Positions 36,599-45,957 are shown, counted from the first letter of the stretch. The stretch is DNA of 64,000 bases from Candidatus Kaistella beijingensis (GCF_020084865.1 NZ_CP071953.1:2170001-2234000), one strand, 5' to 3'. Numbers and translations: made by a program. Notes: a model not told the origin generated them from the letters alone.

Positions 36599-38185
36599 TT
36601 GAAAAAACTCCTCAACATACCATTTACAGAAATTGAAAGCATTCCGCTTTTAATCAAAGATTTTTTAGAAAAAAGAATTATTGGTTTTGAGAACAATGTT
36701 TTTAATGAAGAAAATATTGAAAAACAATTTCAATTAAAGAGAAATTCATTCAGCCAGGAAGAAAGAAAAATTTTAACTAAAGTTTTAGTTCAACAATATT
36801 CCGGTTTTCAATTATCTGTGAAACAACAGGAAAATTTGAAGTTTTTAGAAAACGAAAACACCTTTACCGTAACGACCGGGCATCAATTAAACCTCTTCAC
36901 AGGTCCCGTTTTTTTCGTTTACAAAATCTTACAGACCATAAAATTTTCAGCTTATCTAAACCAAAAGTTTCCCGAAAAGAATGTAGTTCCTATTTTTTGG
37001 ATGGCTTCAGAAGACCACGATTTTGCCGAAATCAACCACTTTAAAACCGAAAATCATTACTACGAAACCAAGGCGAAATCAGGTGGAGTGGTAGGAAAAA
37101 TTTTGGTGGAAGATGATTTTTTCATTTCCGAATTTGAGAATGAATTTAAAGATTCTGTTTTCGGTACCGAATTGATTTTGTTGATGAGGAAAGCCTACAA
37201 AAAAGGAAATTCTTTATCAGAAGCGACAAGAATTCTGGTTCAAGAACTTTTTGCCGATTACGGTTTAATCGTGATTGATGGTGATGACGTTTATTTAAAA
37301 AGTGAAATGAAAAAAGTTTTCAAAAACGAACTTCTCCACCATGAATTATTCGAAACCACGAAAGAGACGGTAGATTTTCTAACCGAAAAATACGGAAAAG
37401 TCCAGGTCAATCCACGTGAAATCAACTTGTTTTATTTAACCGAGACCCGAAATCGAATTGAATTTAAAAACGATAAATTCCACGTTATAGACACCGTTAT
37501 TTCCTTTTCTAAAGACGAAATTTTAAAAGAACTTGAAAATCACCCTGAAAAGTTTAGTCCAAACGCGTTGATGCGTCCCGTATATCAGGAAACGGTTTTG
37601 CCCAATCTTGCCTACATTGGTGGAAATGCGGAAATCATGTATTGGTTGGAATTGAAAAATTATTTCGAATCAATAAATCTTCCCTTTCCGATTTTAATTC
37701 CTAGAAATTCGATGTTATTCATTTCAGAAAAAACACTCGATAAAACTAAAAATTTAAGTTTAAAATTAACGGACTTTTTCAGAAACTTCGCTTCAGTGAC
37801 CAAAGAAGTTTTAATGGAAAACAATGAAATTCTTCCTCTTTTAGAGGCGAAAGAAAAAACATTGAAAACTCACTTTGATGAAATTTCAGCGAAAGCAGAA
37901 CTCACCGATAAAACTTTCGGAAACCTTGTGAATGCTGAAAAAACTCGACAGTTGAAATCGTTTGAACGAATGAAAAAGCGACTTCTTCGTGCAGAAAGAA
38001 TCAAACAGAAAGAAAAACTGGAGCGTCTGGAAAATTTATTTCTAAAAATTCATCCCGGAAAAAATTGGCAGGAAAGAGTCTTTAATTTCGCGGTGTTTTA
38101 TTCGGAATTAGGACGAGAATGGCTTCAATATTGTTACGAGGAAATGGATGTGGAAAGATCGGAATTAATAATTCTTTCGATTTAA
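36599..38185 (+). CDS. bshC: Bacillithiol biosynthesis cysteine-adding enzyme BshC
   Basis: A 528-residue enzyme thought to add cysteine to glucosaminyl-malate in the last step of bacillithiol synthesis. Family blocks include TVTTGHQLNLFTGPVFFVYK near 92, VVPIFWMASEDHDFAEINHF near 127 and NLAYIGGNAEIMYWLELKNY near 338. A coiled-coil part lies in the last third (KTRQLKSFERMKKRLLRAER). The start codon is TTG at 36599: no ATG precedes it after the in-frame TGA at 36563, and MKKLLNIPFTEIESIPLLIK aligns with family N-termini. The decayed DUF559 gene ends 34 bp upstream. Confidence 0.92.
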   Translation: MKKLLNIPFTEIESIPLLIKDFLEKRIIGFENNVFNEENIEKQFQLKRNSFSQEERKILTKVLVQQYSGFQLSVKQQENLKFLENENTFTVTTGHQLNLFTGPVFFVYKILQTIKFSAYLNQKFPEKNVVPIFWMASEDHDFAEINHFKTENHYYETKAKSGGVVGKILVEDDFFISEFENEFKDSVFGTELILLMRKAYKKGNSLSEATRILVQELFADYGLIVIDGDDVYLKSEMKKVFKNELLHHELFETTKETVDFLTEKYGKVQVNPREINLFYLTETRNRIEFKNDKFHVIDTVISFSKDEILKELENHPEKFSPNALMRPVYQETVLPNLAYIGGNAEIMYWLELKNYFESINLPFPILIPRNSMLFISEKTLDKTKNLSLKLTDFFRNFASVTKEVLMENNEILPLLEAKEKTLKTHFDEISAKAELTDKTFGNLVNAEKTRQLKSFERMKKRLLRAERIKQKEKLERLENLFLKIHPGKNWQERVFNFAVFYSELGREWLQYCYEEMDVERSELIILSI

Positions 38186-38196
38186 TTTTAAAGCAC

Positions 38197-38204
38197 TATT
38201 TTTG
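38197..38204 (+). promoter_or_regulatory. -7 box of the LysM protein gene
   Basis: TATTTTTG matches TAnnTTTG and lies 18 bp before the ATG at 38223. Confidence 0.45.
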
Positions 38205-38222
38205 TAAATTATTATACAAAAG

Positions 38223-40190
38223 ATGATTAGGAAAATCTTCATTTTATCAAGTTTAATCACGTTCTCTGCAGTTTTTGCACAGAAAACCCATACGGTTGTA
38301 AAAGGCGACAATCCATACAATATTTCCAAAAAATACGGGATGAGTTTGGACGAGTTGTTTAAACTTAACCCCAAATTCAAAGACGGAAAATTGGCGATTG
38401 GCGATGTTCTTACGGTTAACAAATCTGTAAAAACGTCGGCAATAAAAACTGCAGCTACTCAAAAACCAAAAGAAGTTTCTACAAAACCTGTTGTTACTGC
38501 AACGGGAACTTTAGGTAAAATAGTTTTGCAGCCAAAGCAAACGATTTATGGCATTACCAAACAATATCAAATTTCTGAAACCGAATTAAGGAGGCTTAAT
38601 CCTGATTTGGATTCACACATGAAAATTGGTGAAGAAATCGTTTTGCCTTTAGAAAATATCAAAAAATTTGGAGGAACTCAAGTCGTTGTAAAAGAAACGG
38701 TTAACGAAATAAAAGCAGAAACCAAAACCGAAACTGCGGTTGTTTCTAGTAAATCAGCAGATGAAAATTCGTATGTAGTTGAAGCAAAGGATAATTACTA
38801 CAAACTCACGAGAAAATTCAACCTTACCCAAAAAGAGCTTTTCGCGATGAATCCGGGATTGGAAGCGAAAGGTTTGCAACCGGGTGATGTAATTAAGGTG
38901 AAAAATGACGGTTCAGTTATTGTAAAAAATGAAGAACCGAAACCGACACCTGTTTCTCAAACTTCTTCCCAAAACACATCCACAAATACATATTCATCTG
39001 CTTCAACATCCGATGATTACGTTACTTACACAGTTCAAGATGGTGACACTGTTTTTGGTCTTTTAAATAAATTCGGAATTACGTTGGATGAATTATTAAG
39101 TTTAAATCCAAATCTTTCCAACGGATTAAAAACCGGAATGGTTTTGAAAATCAAAAAATTGGATTCAGCTTATGTAAAAAAATCAGGAGATGCGCTGAAT
39201 GTGGTTTTGATGCTTCCTTTTGGTTTTGACAGTAATGATTCCAAATACAGAACCCTTGCTTTAGATTTTCTTTCCGGAGCAAAATTGGCAATTGAAAGAA
39301 GTGCAAAAAGCGGACAGAAATTAGATGTAAAAGTTGTTGATGCAGGAAACGAAGAGAGTTTCAGAAACTCTTTAACTCAAATTAATAAAGACAATACGGA
39401 TTTAATCATTGGCCCCTTCTTCAAATCAAACGTTTTGGAAGTTTTGAATTTTGTGAAAGACCAAAAAATTCCGGTTGTTTCGCCATTTGCAAATTCTGAA
39501 GATTTGTTGGGTTATAGCAATTTGGTGATTGTCGAGACGAATGATATGGTTTATGCAGACCGAATTGTGAAGGAAGTAAAAGACGCTTACTCCGACCAAA
39601 AAATCTACATCGTTGCAGATGCCGACAAATCGAAAGCAAACTATTTGAAGACCAATCTTGAAAAAGAGTTGAAAAATGCCAATGTAATTATTGTAAATTC
39701 ACCATTGGATATTCAGGAGGATAAAAATATGATGACTGGTCAATCAGCACCTGTTATTGGAATTTTGGCCAATAATTCTGATGCTGTTGGTGATTCTTTC
39801 GCAACAAGAATGATTGCCTTAAGTAAGGAAGTTTCCGGAATCAAATCGTTTAGTTTGTATTATTCACCTGTTTTTGAGAAAAAAGTGGATGAGTTAAGCC
39901 AAGCGAATTTGGTTTATCTAATGGATAGAAAAATCAATACCGATGGTGATTTCGAGAAAGAAATTCTATCAGATTACCGACAAAAATATTGTAAAACGCC
40001 ATCAAAATATTCGGTAATTGGTTTCGATGTGGTAAACGATATGTTGAGCCGTGAGAATAAAAAAGGTGAGCTGTTCAAGCAAATGAACAAAGTTCAGACG
40101 CAACTCGCCACGAAATTTGAATTTGAAAAAACCAAAACCGGCGCATACGTCAACAAAGGTTACCGCGTTGTACGTTTGGTACCAAACTAA
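38223..40190 (+). CDS. LysM-repeat protein fused to a periplasmic-binding-like domain
   Basis: A 655-residue exported protein. The signal peptide (MIRKIFILSSLITFSAVFAQ) is followed by four LysM peptidoglycan-binding repeats at roughly 22-67, 97-140, 184-226 and 268-313 (for example HTVVKGDNPYNISKKYGMSL and YTVQDGDTVFGLLNKFGITL). Low-complexity T/S/K linkers join them. From about 325 a type 1 periplasmic-binding fold follows (NVVLMLPFGFDSNDSKYRTL, DLIIGPFFKSNVLEVLNFVK), like the ligand domain of amino-acid receptors or LpoA. A role in cell-wall synthesis or remodelling at the peptidoglycan is likely; a ligand cannot be named. Confidence 0.86.
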   Translation: MIRKIFILSSLITFSAVFAQKTHTVVKGDNPYNISKKYGMSLDELFKLNPKFKDGKLAIGDVLTVNKSVKTSAIKTAATQKPKEVSTKPVVTATGTLGKIVLQPKQTIYGITKQYQISETELRRLNPDLDSHMKIGEEIVLPLENIKKFGGTQVVVKETVNEIKAETKTETAVVSSKSADENSYVVEAKDNYYKLTRKFNLTQKELFAMNPGLEAKGLQPGDVIKVKNDGSVIVKNEEPKPTPVSQTSSQNTSTNTYSSASTSDDYVTYTVQDGDTVFGLLNKFGITLDELLSLNPNLSNGLKTGMVLKIKKLDSAYVKKSGDALNVVLMLPFGFDSNDSKYRTLALDFLSGAKLAIERSAKSGQKLDVKVVDAGNEESFRNSLTQINKDNTDLIIGPFFKSNVLEVLNFVKDQKIPVVSPFANSEDLLGYSNLVIVETNDMVYADRIVKEVKDAYSDQKIYIVADADKSKANYLKTNLEKELKNANVIIVNSPLDIQEDKNMMTGQSAPVIGILANNSDAVGDSFATRMIALSKEVSGIKSFSLYYSPVFEKKVDELSQANLVYLMDRKINTDGDFEKEILSDYRQKYCKTPSKYSVIGFDVVNDMLSRENKKGELFKQMNKVQTQLATKFEFEKTKTGAYVNKGYRVVRLVPN

Positions 40191-40327
40191 AAACATAAAT
40201 GAGGAGTGATCAATGATGATTGATTAGCCGAAACTTGTCAATTATCAAGTATCGATCTGAGGAGGAAGTGAATTTGGAAAAGTCGCTTTAACTGTCGTTT
40301 ATCAATTATCAATCATCAAACATAAAT
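40191..40327. repeat. AT-rich intergenic repeat tract before fabD
   Basis: The spacer is built from variants of TCAATTATCAATCATCA and its inverse (TGATCAATGATGATTGATTA near 40207, GTCAATTATCAAG near 40238, TATCAATTATCAATCATC near 40299). A similar word (ATGATAATTGATGAGTGATT) lies upstream of trpS at 6470-6490. It looks like a member of a dispersed degenerate family. Confidence 0.5.
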
Positions 40328-41203
40328 ATGAAAGCACTTGTATTTCCTGGGCAGGGTTCCCAATTTGTCGGGATGGGAAAAGAATTGTTTGATTCCCGGA
40401 AAGATATCAAAGATTTAATGGAATCTGCCAATGAAATTTTAGGTTTCGACATCCTTTCCATCATGTTCAAAGGAACTGATGAAGACCTAAAAAAAACAGA
40501 GGTGACTCAACCTGCCATCTTCATCCATTCTGTAGCGGCTTTGAAGGCAGTGAACGGATTCGGAGCAGGAATGGTTGCAGGACATTCTCTCGGAGAATTT
40601 TCAGCTTTGGTTGCAAACGGAGTTCTTACTTTCGAGGATGGTTTAAAACTGGTTTCCGCGCGCGCAAAAGCAATGCAGGAAGCTTGTGACGCCAATCCAA
40701 GTTCCATGGCGGCAATTTTGAATCTTCCCGATGAAGTGGTTGAGCAAATTTGTGCAGAAACTCCCGGAATTGTAGTTCCTGCAAATTACAATTGTCCCGG
40801 TCAATTGGTGATTTCAGGTGAAACTGAAGCTGTTCAAACGGCTTGTGAGAAAATGAAGGAAGCGGGAGCAAAACGTGCACTGATTCTTCCCGTAAATGGT
40901 GCTTTTCACTCGCCTTTAATGCAGCCTGCGCAAGAAAAATTAGCGGAAGCCATCAACAAAACCAAATTCTATAAACCAACTATGGATGTTTATCAAAACA
41001 TTACCACTGTTGCGGTTTCTGATCCCGAAGAAATCAAAAAGAATCTGATTGCGCAATTGACAGGTCCTGTAAAATGGACTCAATCCGTTCAAAACATGAT
41101 TAAAAAAGGGGCGACAACCTTCGTGGAAGTTGGTCCCGGAAAAACTTTGCAGGGATTGATTAAGAAAATCGATGCGGAAGTGGCGGTTTCTTCTGCGGTT
41201 TAA
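40328..41203 (+). CDS. fabD: Malonyl-CoA:ACP S-malonyltransferase
   Basis: A 291-residue enzyme that loads malonyl groups from CoA onto acyl carrier protein for fatty-acid synthesis. The N-terminal FPGQGSQFVGMGKELFD is the family signature. The nucleophile serine sits in AGHSLGEFSALVANG near residue 83, and the catalytic histidine in NGAFHSPLMQPAQEKL near 194. The ACP-binding C-terminal GPGKTLQGLIKKI is complete. The gene is single and ends in a strong terminator. Confidence 0.96.
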   Translation: MKALVFPGQGSQFVGMGKELFDSRKDIKDLMESANEILGFDILSIMFKGTDEDLKKTEVTQPAIFIHSVAALKAVNGFGAGMVAGHSLGEFSALVANGVLTFEDGLKLVSARAKAMQEACDANPSSMAAILNLPDEVVEQICAETPGIVVPANYNCPGQLVISGETEAVQTACEKMKEAGAKRALILPVNGAFHSPLMQPAQEKLAEAINKTKFYKPTMDVYQNITTVAVSDPEEIKKNLIAQLTGPVKWTQSVQNMIKKGATTFVEVGPGKTLQGLIKKIDAEVAVSSAV

Positions 41204-41234
41204 ATTTTTGCTTGAAATTTATAATATCAATAGG

Positions 41235-41258
41235 AACGGACTTTAGTCCGTTTTTTTT
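41235..41258 (+). terminator. Terminator after fabD
   Basis: AACGGAC (41235-41241), loop TTTA, GTCCGTT (41246-41252), followed by a run of T. A compact and perfect intrinsic terminator. Confidence 0.88.
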
Positions 41259-41272
41259 GAATCAACCATTCA

Positions 41273-41307
41273 TTTGGTTTTAGCCAAAATTTATTTTAAT
41301 ACTTTTG
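41273..41307 (+). promoter_or_regulatory. Promoter of the GHMP kinase gene
   Basis: TTTG (41273-41276), 23 bp, TACTTTTG (41300-41307) fits the flavobacterial consensus. It lies inside the longer open frame that begins at 41274, which supports the ATG at 41340 as the true start. Confidence 0.55.
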
Positions 41308-41339
41308 AAATAAATATATTCCATTCAAACCTTGTTGCC

Positions 41340-42260
41340 ATGGATTTCGAATCTTCAAATAAAATCTTTTCGCCAGGAAAATTATTGCTCACGTCAGAAT
41401 ATGTTGTTCTTGATGGAGCTTTAGCTTTCGCTGTACCAACAAAATTGGGGCAGGAATTTTTTTTCGAGGAAATTGAGGATGAAAAATCATTAATTTCCTG
41501 GTACGCATTTCATCAGGAAAAACCTTGGTTGAATGCTGAAATTGATTATCAAAATTGGCGAATTTTAGATGCCAACATTCCCGATGCGGCGGAATTTATT
41601 CTCAAAGTTTTTAAGCAAATTCAGCAATTGTCTTCAATAAAGTTTAAGGAAAATCATTCTTATTATTTAAGAACAAATCTTCAGTTTCCGTCCAATTTTG
41701 GTTTGGGAAGCAGCTCCACTTTAATGACGAATCTTGCAGAATGGGCAGAAATTGACGCTTTTCAACTCAACGAACTTTGTCTCGGCGGAAGTGGTTATGA
41801 CATTGCGGTTGCTAAAGAAAAGGCGGCAATTCTTTACCAAAATTCAAACTCCAAAAGAAAGATTGAGAAAATTTACTTTAATCCTGTTTTCAAAAACGAA
41901 CTGATTTTCATTCATTTGAACCAAAAACAAGACAGCCGTGAAGGAATAAACCTTTATCGCTCCAAAACAAAATCACCTGAATTAATTAGTGATTTCTCTG
42001 AACTGACAAAAGAAGTTATTCAATGTAATGAATTAGAAAAATTTTCAGAATTAATCCAAATTCACGAACAAAAACTTTCCCATTTTCTTGGAATTCAAAC
42101 TTCCAAAGAAAAATGTTTTGAAGAATGTCCTGTTTTCATCAAAAGTCTTGGAGCGTGGGGCGGAGATTTTGTGATGAGCCGTAAATTTGCCGGTTTTCAA
42201 GAGTATTTTTTGGGGAAAGGTTTCTCCACGGTTTTTGAATGGAGTGATTTAATTGATTGA
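41340..42260 (+). CDS. GYDIA-family GHMP kinase
   Basis: A 306-residue member of the galactokinase/homoserine kinase/mevalonate kinase/phosphomevalonate kinase superfamily. The start (KIFSPGKLLLTSEYVVLDGA) is the substrate-binding motif 1. PSNFGLGSSSTLMTNLAEWA near 121 is the ATP-binding glycine-serine loop. GGSGYDIAVAKEKAAI near 150 gives the GYDIA signature. In flavobacteria this type is thought to serve the mevalonate route to isoprenoids, probably as mevalonate or phosphomevalonate kinase, but the substrate is not certain. ATG at 41340 is chosen because a promoter box precedes it. Confidence 0.85.
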   Translation: MDFESSNKIFSPGKLLLTSEYVVLDGALAFAVPTKLGQEFFFEEIEDEKSLISWYAFHQEKPWLNAEIDYQNWRILDANIPDAAEFILKVFKQIQQLSSIKFKENHSYYLRTNLQFPSNFGLGSSSTLMTNLAEWAEIDAFQLNELCLGGSGYDIAVAKEKAAILYQNSNSKRKIEKIYFNPVFKNELIFIHLNQKQDSREGINLYRSKTKSPELISDFSELTKEVIQCNELEKFSELIQIHEQKLSHFLGIQTSKEKCFEECPVFIKSLGAWGGDFVMSRKFAGFQEYFLGKGFSTVFEWSDLID

Positions 42261-42347
42261 TTTTCAATCATTAACAACTTTTCTTTTTTCTTGCAAATTC
42301 TGACCAATATCAGTAATTTTAAGACTGCTTTAATGACCATTATTGCT

Positions 42348-42355
42348 TAAATTTG
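42348..42355 (+). promoter_or_regulatory. -7 box of pckA
   Basis: TAAATTTG matches TAnnTTTG and lies 31 bp before the pckA ATG. Confidence 0.5.
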
Positions 42356-42386
42356 TTTTTTAAAAATCAGAAATAAAATAGTCGTT

Positions 42387-43988
42387 ATGAAGAACATCAA
42401 AATCATTCAGCAGTTACATGATTTAGGAATAACCGGTTATCAGGAAGTGGTTTACAATCCTACTTACGAAGAACTTTACAAAGCGGAAATGTCCACCAAA
42501 AATCAAGGTTTCGAAAAAGGTGCTGTTACCGAATCGGGTGCAGTTGCCGTAAAAACAGGGATTTTTACAGGTCGTTCGCCAAAAGACAGATTCATTGTAA
42601 AAGATGACATCACCAAAGATACTATCGATTGGGGAAGCGTGAACTTGCCGACAACTCCTGAAATTTTTGAAAGCTGTAAAAAATTGGTTTTGAAACAACT
42701 TTCTTCATCAAAAAAGTTATATGTTGTTGATGCGTTTTGTGGAACCAATCCGGATACAAGATTGAAAGTGAGATTCGTGATGGAAGTTGCGTGGCAAGCA
42801 CATTTTGTAACGAACATGTTCATTCGTCCATCAATTTATGAATTAGAGCATTTTGGAGAGCCTGATTTCATCGTGATGAACGGTTCAAAAACCACAAATC
42901 CTGATTGGAAGGAGCAAGGTCTCAATTCTGAAAACTTTGTGATGTTCAACCTTACCGAAAAAATGCAGATTATTGGCGGAACTTGGTACGGTGGAGAAAT
43001 GAAGAAAGGAATGTTTGCCATGATGAATTATTATCTTCCGTTGAAAGGAATGGCTTCGATGCACTGTTCTGCAAACGTAGGTGAAGACGGTGACGTTGCG
43101 TTATTTTTCGGACTTTCAGGAACGGGCAAGACAACACTTTCAGCCGATCCAAAAAGATACTTAATCGGCGACGACGAACACGGATGGGACGAACACGGAG
43201 TTTTCAATTATGAAGGTGGATGTTACGCAAAAGTAATCGACTTGACGGAAGAAAAAGAACCGGATATTTACAGAGCAATCCGTAGAGATTCACTTCTTGA
43301 AAATGTTGTTGTAAACGAATACGGAGAAGCTGATTACAAAGACAATTCCATCACAGAGAACACTAGAGTTTCTTATCCTATTTATCATATCAGCAAAATT
43401 GTGTTGCCTTCAAAAGCAGGACACGCGAAAAAAATCGTTTATCTTTCCGCAGATGCATTCGGAGTTTTGCCACCGGTTTCAATCTTAAATGAAGATCAAG
43501 CACAATATCACTTCCTTTGCGGATATACTTCAAAATTAGCAGGAACTGAAAGAGGAATTACAGAACCACAACCATCATTCTCACCGGCTTTTGGTGAAGC
43601 GTTCTTAACTCTGCATCCAACCATGTACTCTAAAACTTTGATTGGAAAAATGAAAGAACACGGTGCAAAAGCTTATTTGGTAAACACTGGATGGAATGGA
43701 ACTGGAAAAAGAATCTCTTTGAAAGATACTCGTGCAATCATCGATGCTATTATTGATGGTTCAATCGATACCGCTGAAAGAACAACCATCCCAATCTTGA
43801 ATTTGGAAGTTCCAACTGTATTGCCAAATGTTTCCGAAGGAATTCTTGACCCACGTCAAACTTACAAAGACGCTTCAGAATGGGAGACAAAAGCAAGAGA
43901 TTTGGGAGCAAGATATGTAGAAAACTTTAAGCAATATTGCGATACAGAAGAAGGTAAGAGATTGGTTGCAGCAGGACCTCAATTGTAA
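42387..43988 (+). CDS. pckA: Phosphoenolpyruvate carboxykinase (ATP)
   Basis: A 533-residue enzyme that makes phosphoenolpyruvate from oxaloacetate with ATP, the first committed step of gluconeogenesis. [15 protein letters not shown] near 62 binds oxaloacetate. The P-loop is [16 protein letters not shown] near 245, followed by the metal and kinase-2 block [26 protein letters not shown] near 330 is the adenine-site block. Length is normal and the protein is complete. An insertion sequence begins only 34 bp after its stop codon and its end hairpin probably acts as the terminator. Confidence 0.97.
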   Translation: MKNIKIIQQLHDLGITGYQEVVYNPTYEELYKAEMSTKNQGFEKGAVTESGAVAVKTGIFTGRSPKDRFIVKDDITKDTIDWGSVNLPTTPEIFESCKKLVLKQLSSSKKLYVVDAFCGTNPDTRLKVRFVMEVAWQAHFVTNMFIRPSIYELEHFGEPDFIVMNGSKTTNPDWKEQGLNSENFVMFNLTEKMQIIGGTWYGGEMKKGMFAMMNYYLPLKGMASMHCSANVGEDGDVALFFGLSGTGKTTLSADPKRYLIGDDEHGWDEHGVFNYEGGCYAKVIDLTEEKEPDIYRAIRRDSLLENVVVNEYGEADYKDNSITENTRVSYPIYHISKIVLPSKAGHAKKIVYLSADAFGVLPPVSILNEDQAQYHFLCGYTSKLAGTERGITEPQPSFSPAFGEAFLTLHPTMYSKTLIGKMKEHGAKAYLVNTGWNGTGKRISLKDTRAIIDAIIDGSIDTAERTTIPILNLEVPTVLPNVSEGILDPRQTYKDASEWETKARDLGARYVENFKQYCDTEEGKRLVAAGPQL

Positions 43989-44022
43989 GACGAAATACGA
44001 ATTACGAAATTTGTTATACTAT

Positions 44023-45744
44023 AAGAATCTGTCTCACAATAAAAATTGAGGCGGATTTTTTATTGCAGTTCCAATCTTCAATGTTTTGGAAAAAGAAAAA
44101 GTTGTCTTCTTTAGGCAACTTTCTTTCTTAAATTGTGTGCTAATGCGTGCAATCCGAACTCCAATTCTACTTTTTTCAGACCTTTCAGGGTAAACCGCTT
44201 AAAATTGTTGCAATGTTTCAGATGTGCAAACACAGGTTCTACTTCAACCGAGCGTTGTCTGCGTTTTTTAATGCCTTCTTGGCTGTTTAATAGTTCCCTG
44301 ATTTTCTCTTTGTACTGTTCCAGATGATGGTTTCGCTCTACACTGCGATTTTCTTTGGAACTGTGACAAACGCCTCTGATTGGGCATCCATCACAGTTTT
44401 TAGCCTGATAATGCGAGAGTTTTTGAGGGTAACCGGTCTTGGTTTTCCGAGTGCTTTCGTGTGTTTTTTCCATCTTTTGACCCATCGCACAGACGTAATA
44501 ATCTTTTTCCTGATTGTAGTGCAGATTTTCTTTGCTGAATGTTTTGTGTTTCGCCTGATAATGGGCATCCTGCTCTTTGTCGAAGGTGTTGTATTTTACA
44601 TAAGGTGTAATATTGTTCTGTTCCAGCAATTCATAGTTCTGCTCGCTCCCATAACCTGCATCGGCAGTGAGTTCTTCTAATTCCGCCAATCTTTTTTCCC
44701 CATAGAGTTTCTCAAAATTTTTAAGATGATGCTCTAGGGTATTGAAGTCATTGGTCTGCTGGTGAATGGTATAATTGACGATGATTTGATTCTCCGTAGA
44801 AATTTGTGCATTGTAGGCGGGTTTAAGCTGTCCGTTCTGCATGTGATCATCCTTCATTCTCATAAAAGTGGCGTCTTCATCCGTCTTGCTGTAAGAGTTC
44901 CTTTCTTTTAAAATCGCTTCCTGAGCTTCGTATTTATCGAGGTTTTTCTCAAAATTATTTTTAATGTAATTCAGCTTGGCTTTAGCTTTTTTGTCGGAAT
45001 CGGTCTTGCGGTCGCTGCCTTTCAATTTGGCATTGATATTTTCTACGGTTTGCTGGATCTTTTCTTTGCTGATTTCTTTAAACTCAGGCGGTTCAGGGTC
45101 TTTGTCTTCCTCTCTTGCCACGTTTTGAGCGTATTTCCAAAGATCTTCCAATTGGCGGAGCATTTTTTCTTTATTGGTTTTAATGGCATTTGCCCAAACA
45201 AAAGTGTAGCGGTTTGCCTGTGCTTCGATTTTCGTTCCATCCACAAAAACCTGTTTCAAACTCACCAAGCCTTCATCTGCCAAAAGCAAAACTACTTGCG
45301 AGAAAATATCCTTGAAAGCCGCTTCCAGCTTATTGCTCCGGAAGCGGTTCACGGTATTGTGATCCACAATGCTCATGTTGGAAAGCCACATAAAATTGAT
45401 ATTTTCCCGAAGCGCTTTTTCTATCTTCCGGGAGGAATAAATATTATTCATGTACGCAAAAACCATCACTTTGAGCATCATCCCGGGATGATAACTGGGA
45501 TTTCCTTCTCTGCTGTAGGCTTTTAGAAGCGGATCTATATTAATTCTCTCCAAAATATCATTGACAATCCGAACAGGGTGATTTTCGGGAATCAATTCCT
45601 CAAAACTATAAGGAAACAGCACCAGCTGATTTTGGTTATAATGCTTGAAATTCATAAACAACTATCTGATTATCAATGATAAATATACAAAAATCCTAAA
45701 TAATAACCAAAAAAAATCCGCCTCAGTTGTGAGACGGATTCTTT
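44023..45744 (-). mobile_element. IS1182-family insertion sequence
   Basis: A 1.7-kb insertion sequence with one transposase gene. The terminal inverted repeats read AAGAATCTGTCTCACAA at the left (44023-44039) and, on the opposite strand, AAGAATCCGTCTCACAA at the right (45744-45728), 16 of 17 identical. A second inverted block TGAGGCGGATTTTTT follows on both sides. Read inward, each end folds into a hairpin with a T run and would stop outside transcripts. No target-site duplication was seen. It sits between pckA and the former 3' flank of ssrA. Confidence 0.9.
44111..45661 (-). CDS. IS1182-family DDE transposase
   Basis: A 516-residue transposase with the IS1182/IS5-group layout. The N-terminal DUF772-like domain reads NQLVLFPYSFEELIPENHPV then ILERINIDPLLKAYSREGNP. 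The catalytic triad can be read as D in VFVDGTKIEAQANRYTFVWA, D in LTADAGYGSEQNYELLE and E in RRQRSVEVEPVFAHLKHCNN. A cysteine cluster (CAMGQK, CDGCPIRGVC) lies between the last two. The frame is intact, so the element may still be active. Length is normal for the family. Confidence 0.94.
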   Translation of the reverse strand: MFMNFKHYNQNQLVLFPYSFEELIPENHPVRIVNDILERINIDPLLKAYSREGNPSYHPGMMLKVMVFAYMNNIYSSRKIEKALRENINFMWLSNMSIVDHNTVNRFRSNKLEAAFKDIFSQVVLLLADEGLVSLKQVFVDGTKIEAQANRYTFVWANAIKTNKEKMLRQLEDLWKYAQNVAREEDKDPEPPEFKEISKEKIQQTVENINAKLKGSDRKTDSDKKAKAKLNYIKNNFEKNLDKYEAQEAILKERNSYSKTDEDATFMRMKDDHMQNGQLKPAYNAQISTENQIIVNYTIHQQTNDFNTLEHHLKNFEKLYGEKRLAELEELTADAGYGSEQNYELLEQNNITPYVKYNTFDKEQDAHYQAKHKTFSKENLHYNQEKDYYVCAMGQKMEKTHESTRKTKTGYPQKLSHYQAKNCDGCPIRGVCHSSKENRSVERNHHLEQYKEKIRELLNSQEGIKKRRQRSVEVEPVFAHLKHCNNFKRFTLKGLKKVELEFGLHALAHNLRKKVA

Positions 45745-45822
45745 TTTGTGAGTTTGGGAGAATCCTAAGAATTCAATTTGCACTGCCGTAAATGAATCTC
45801 ACGGAAAAGGAGCGAAATTTTG

Positions 45823-45860
45823 CGCAAAAAAAATAATCTCCTGATTTACGGAAGATTATT
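45823..45860 (-). terminator. Former ssrA terminator, now stranded outside the integrated element
   Basis: On the minus strand AATAATCTTCC and GGAGATTATT form a stem around GTAAATCA, followed by a run of eight T. It lies 7 bp outside the left copy of the ssrA 3' end, exactly where the original ssrA terminator would have been before the element came in. Confidence 0.65.
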
Positions 45861-45867
45861 TAAATTG

Positions 45868-45882
45868 TTGTGGAGCAGGAGG
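45868..45882. repeat. attL: 15-bp copy of the ssrA 3' end
   Basis: TTGTGGAGCAGGAGG is identical to 61871-61885, where it forms the last 12 bases of ssrA plus three trailer bases. Identity ends sharply on both sides. Together the two copies bound a 16.0-kb segment with an integrase just inside this one. Confidence 0.85.
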
Positions 45883-45949
45883 AAAATGAACCTTATTAAA
45901 TTCATTATATCTAATTTTATGTAAATATGCTATTTACCAATATTTTATA

Positions 45950-45957
45950 TATATTTG
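45950..45957 (+). promoter_or_regulatory. -7 box of the integrase gene
   Basis: TATATTTG matches TAnnTTTG, 65 bp before the integrase ATG. The twin TTAGCACCTA repeats lie between this box and the start codon, so a protein bound to them could repress the gene. Confidence 0.45.

Noticed and set aside
44324..44680. Plus-strand hydrophobic frame of 118 codons
   Set aside because: Antisense to the transposase gene, whose catalytic residues are clear; hydrophobicity comes from reading K/E-rich codons backwards.
44018..45752. Target-site duplication of the IS1182 element
   Set aside because: The bases flanking the inverted repeats (CTAT-type on the left, TTTT-type on the right) do not match at any length tried.
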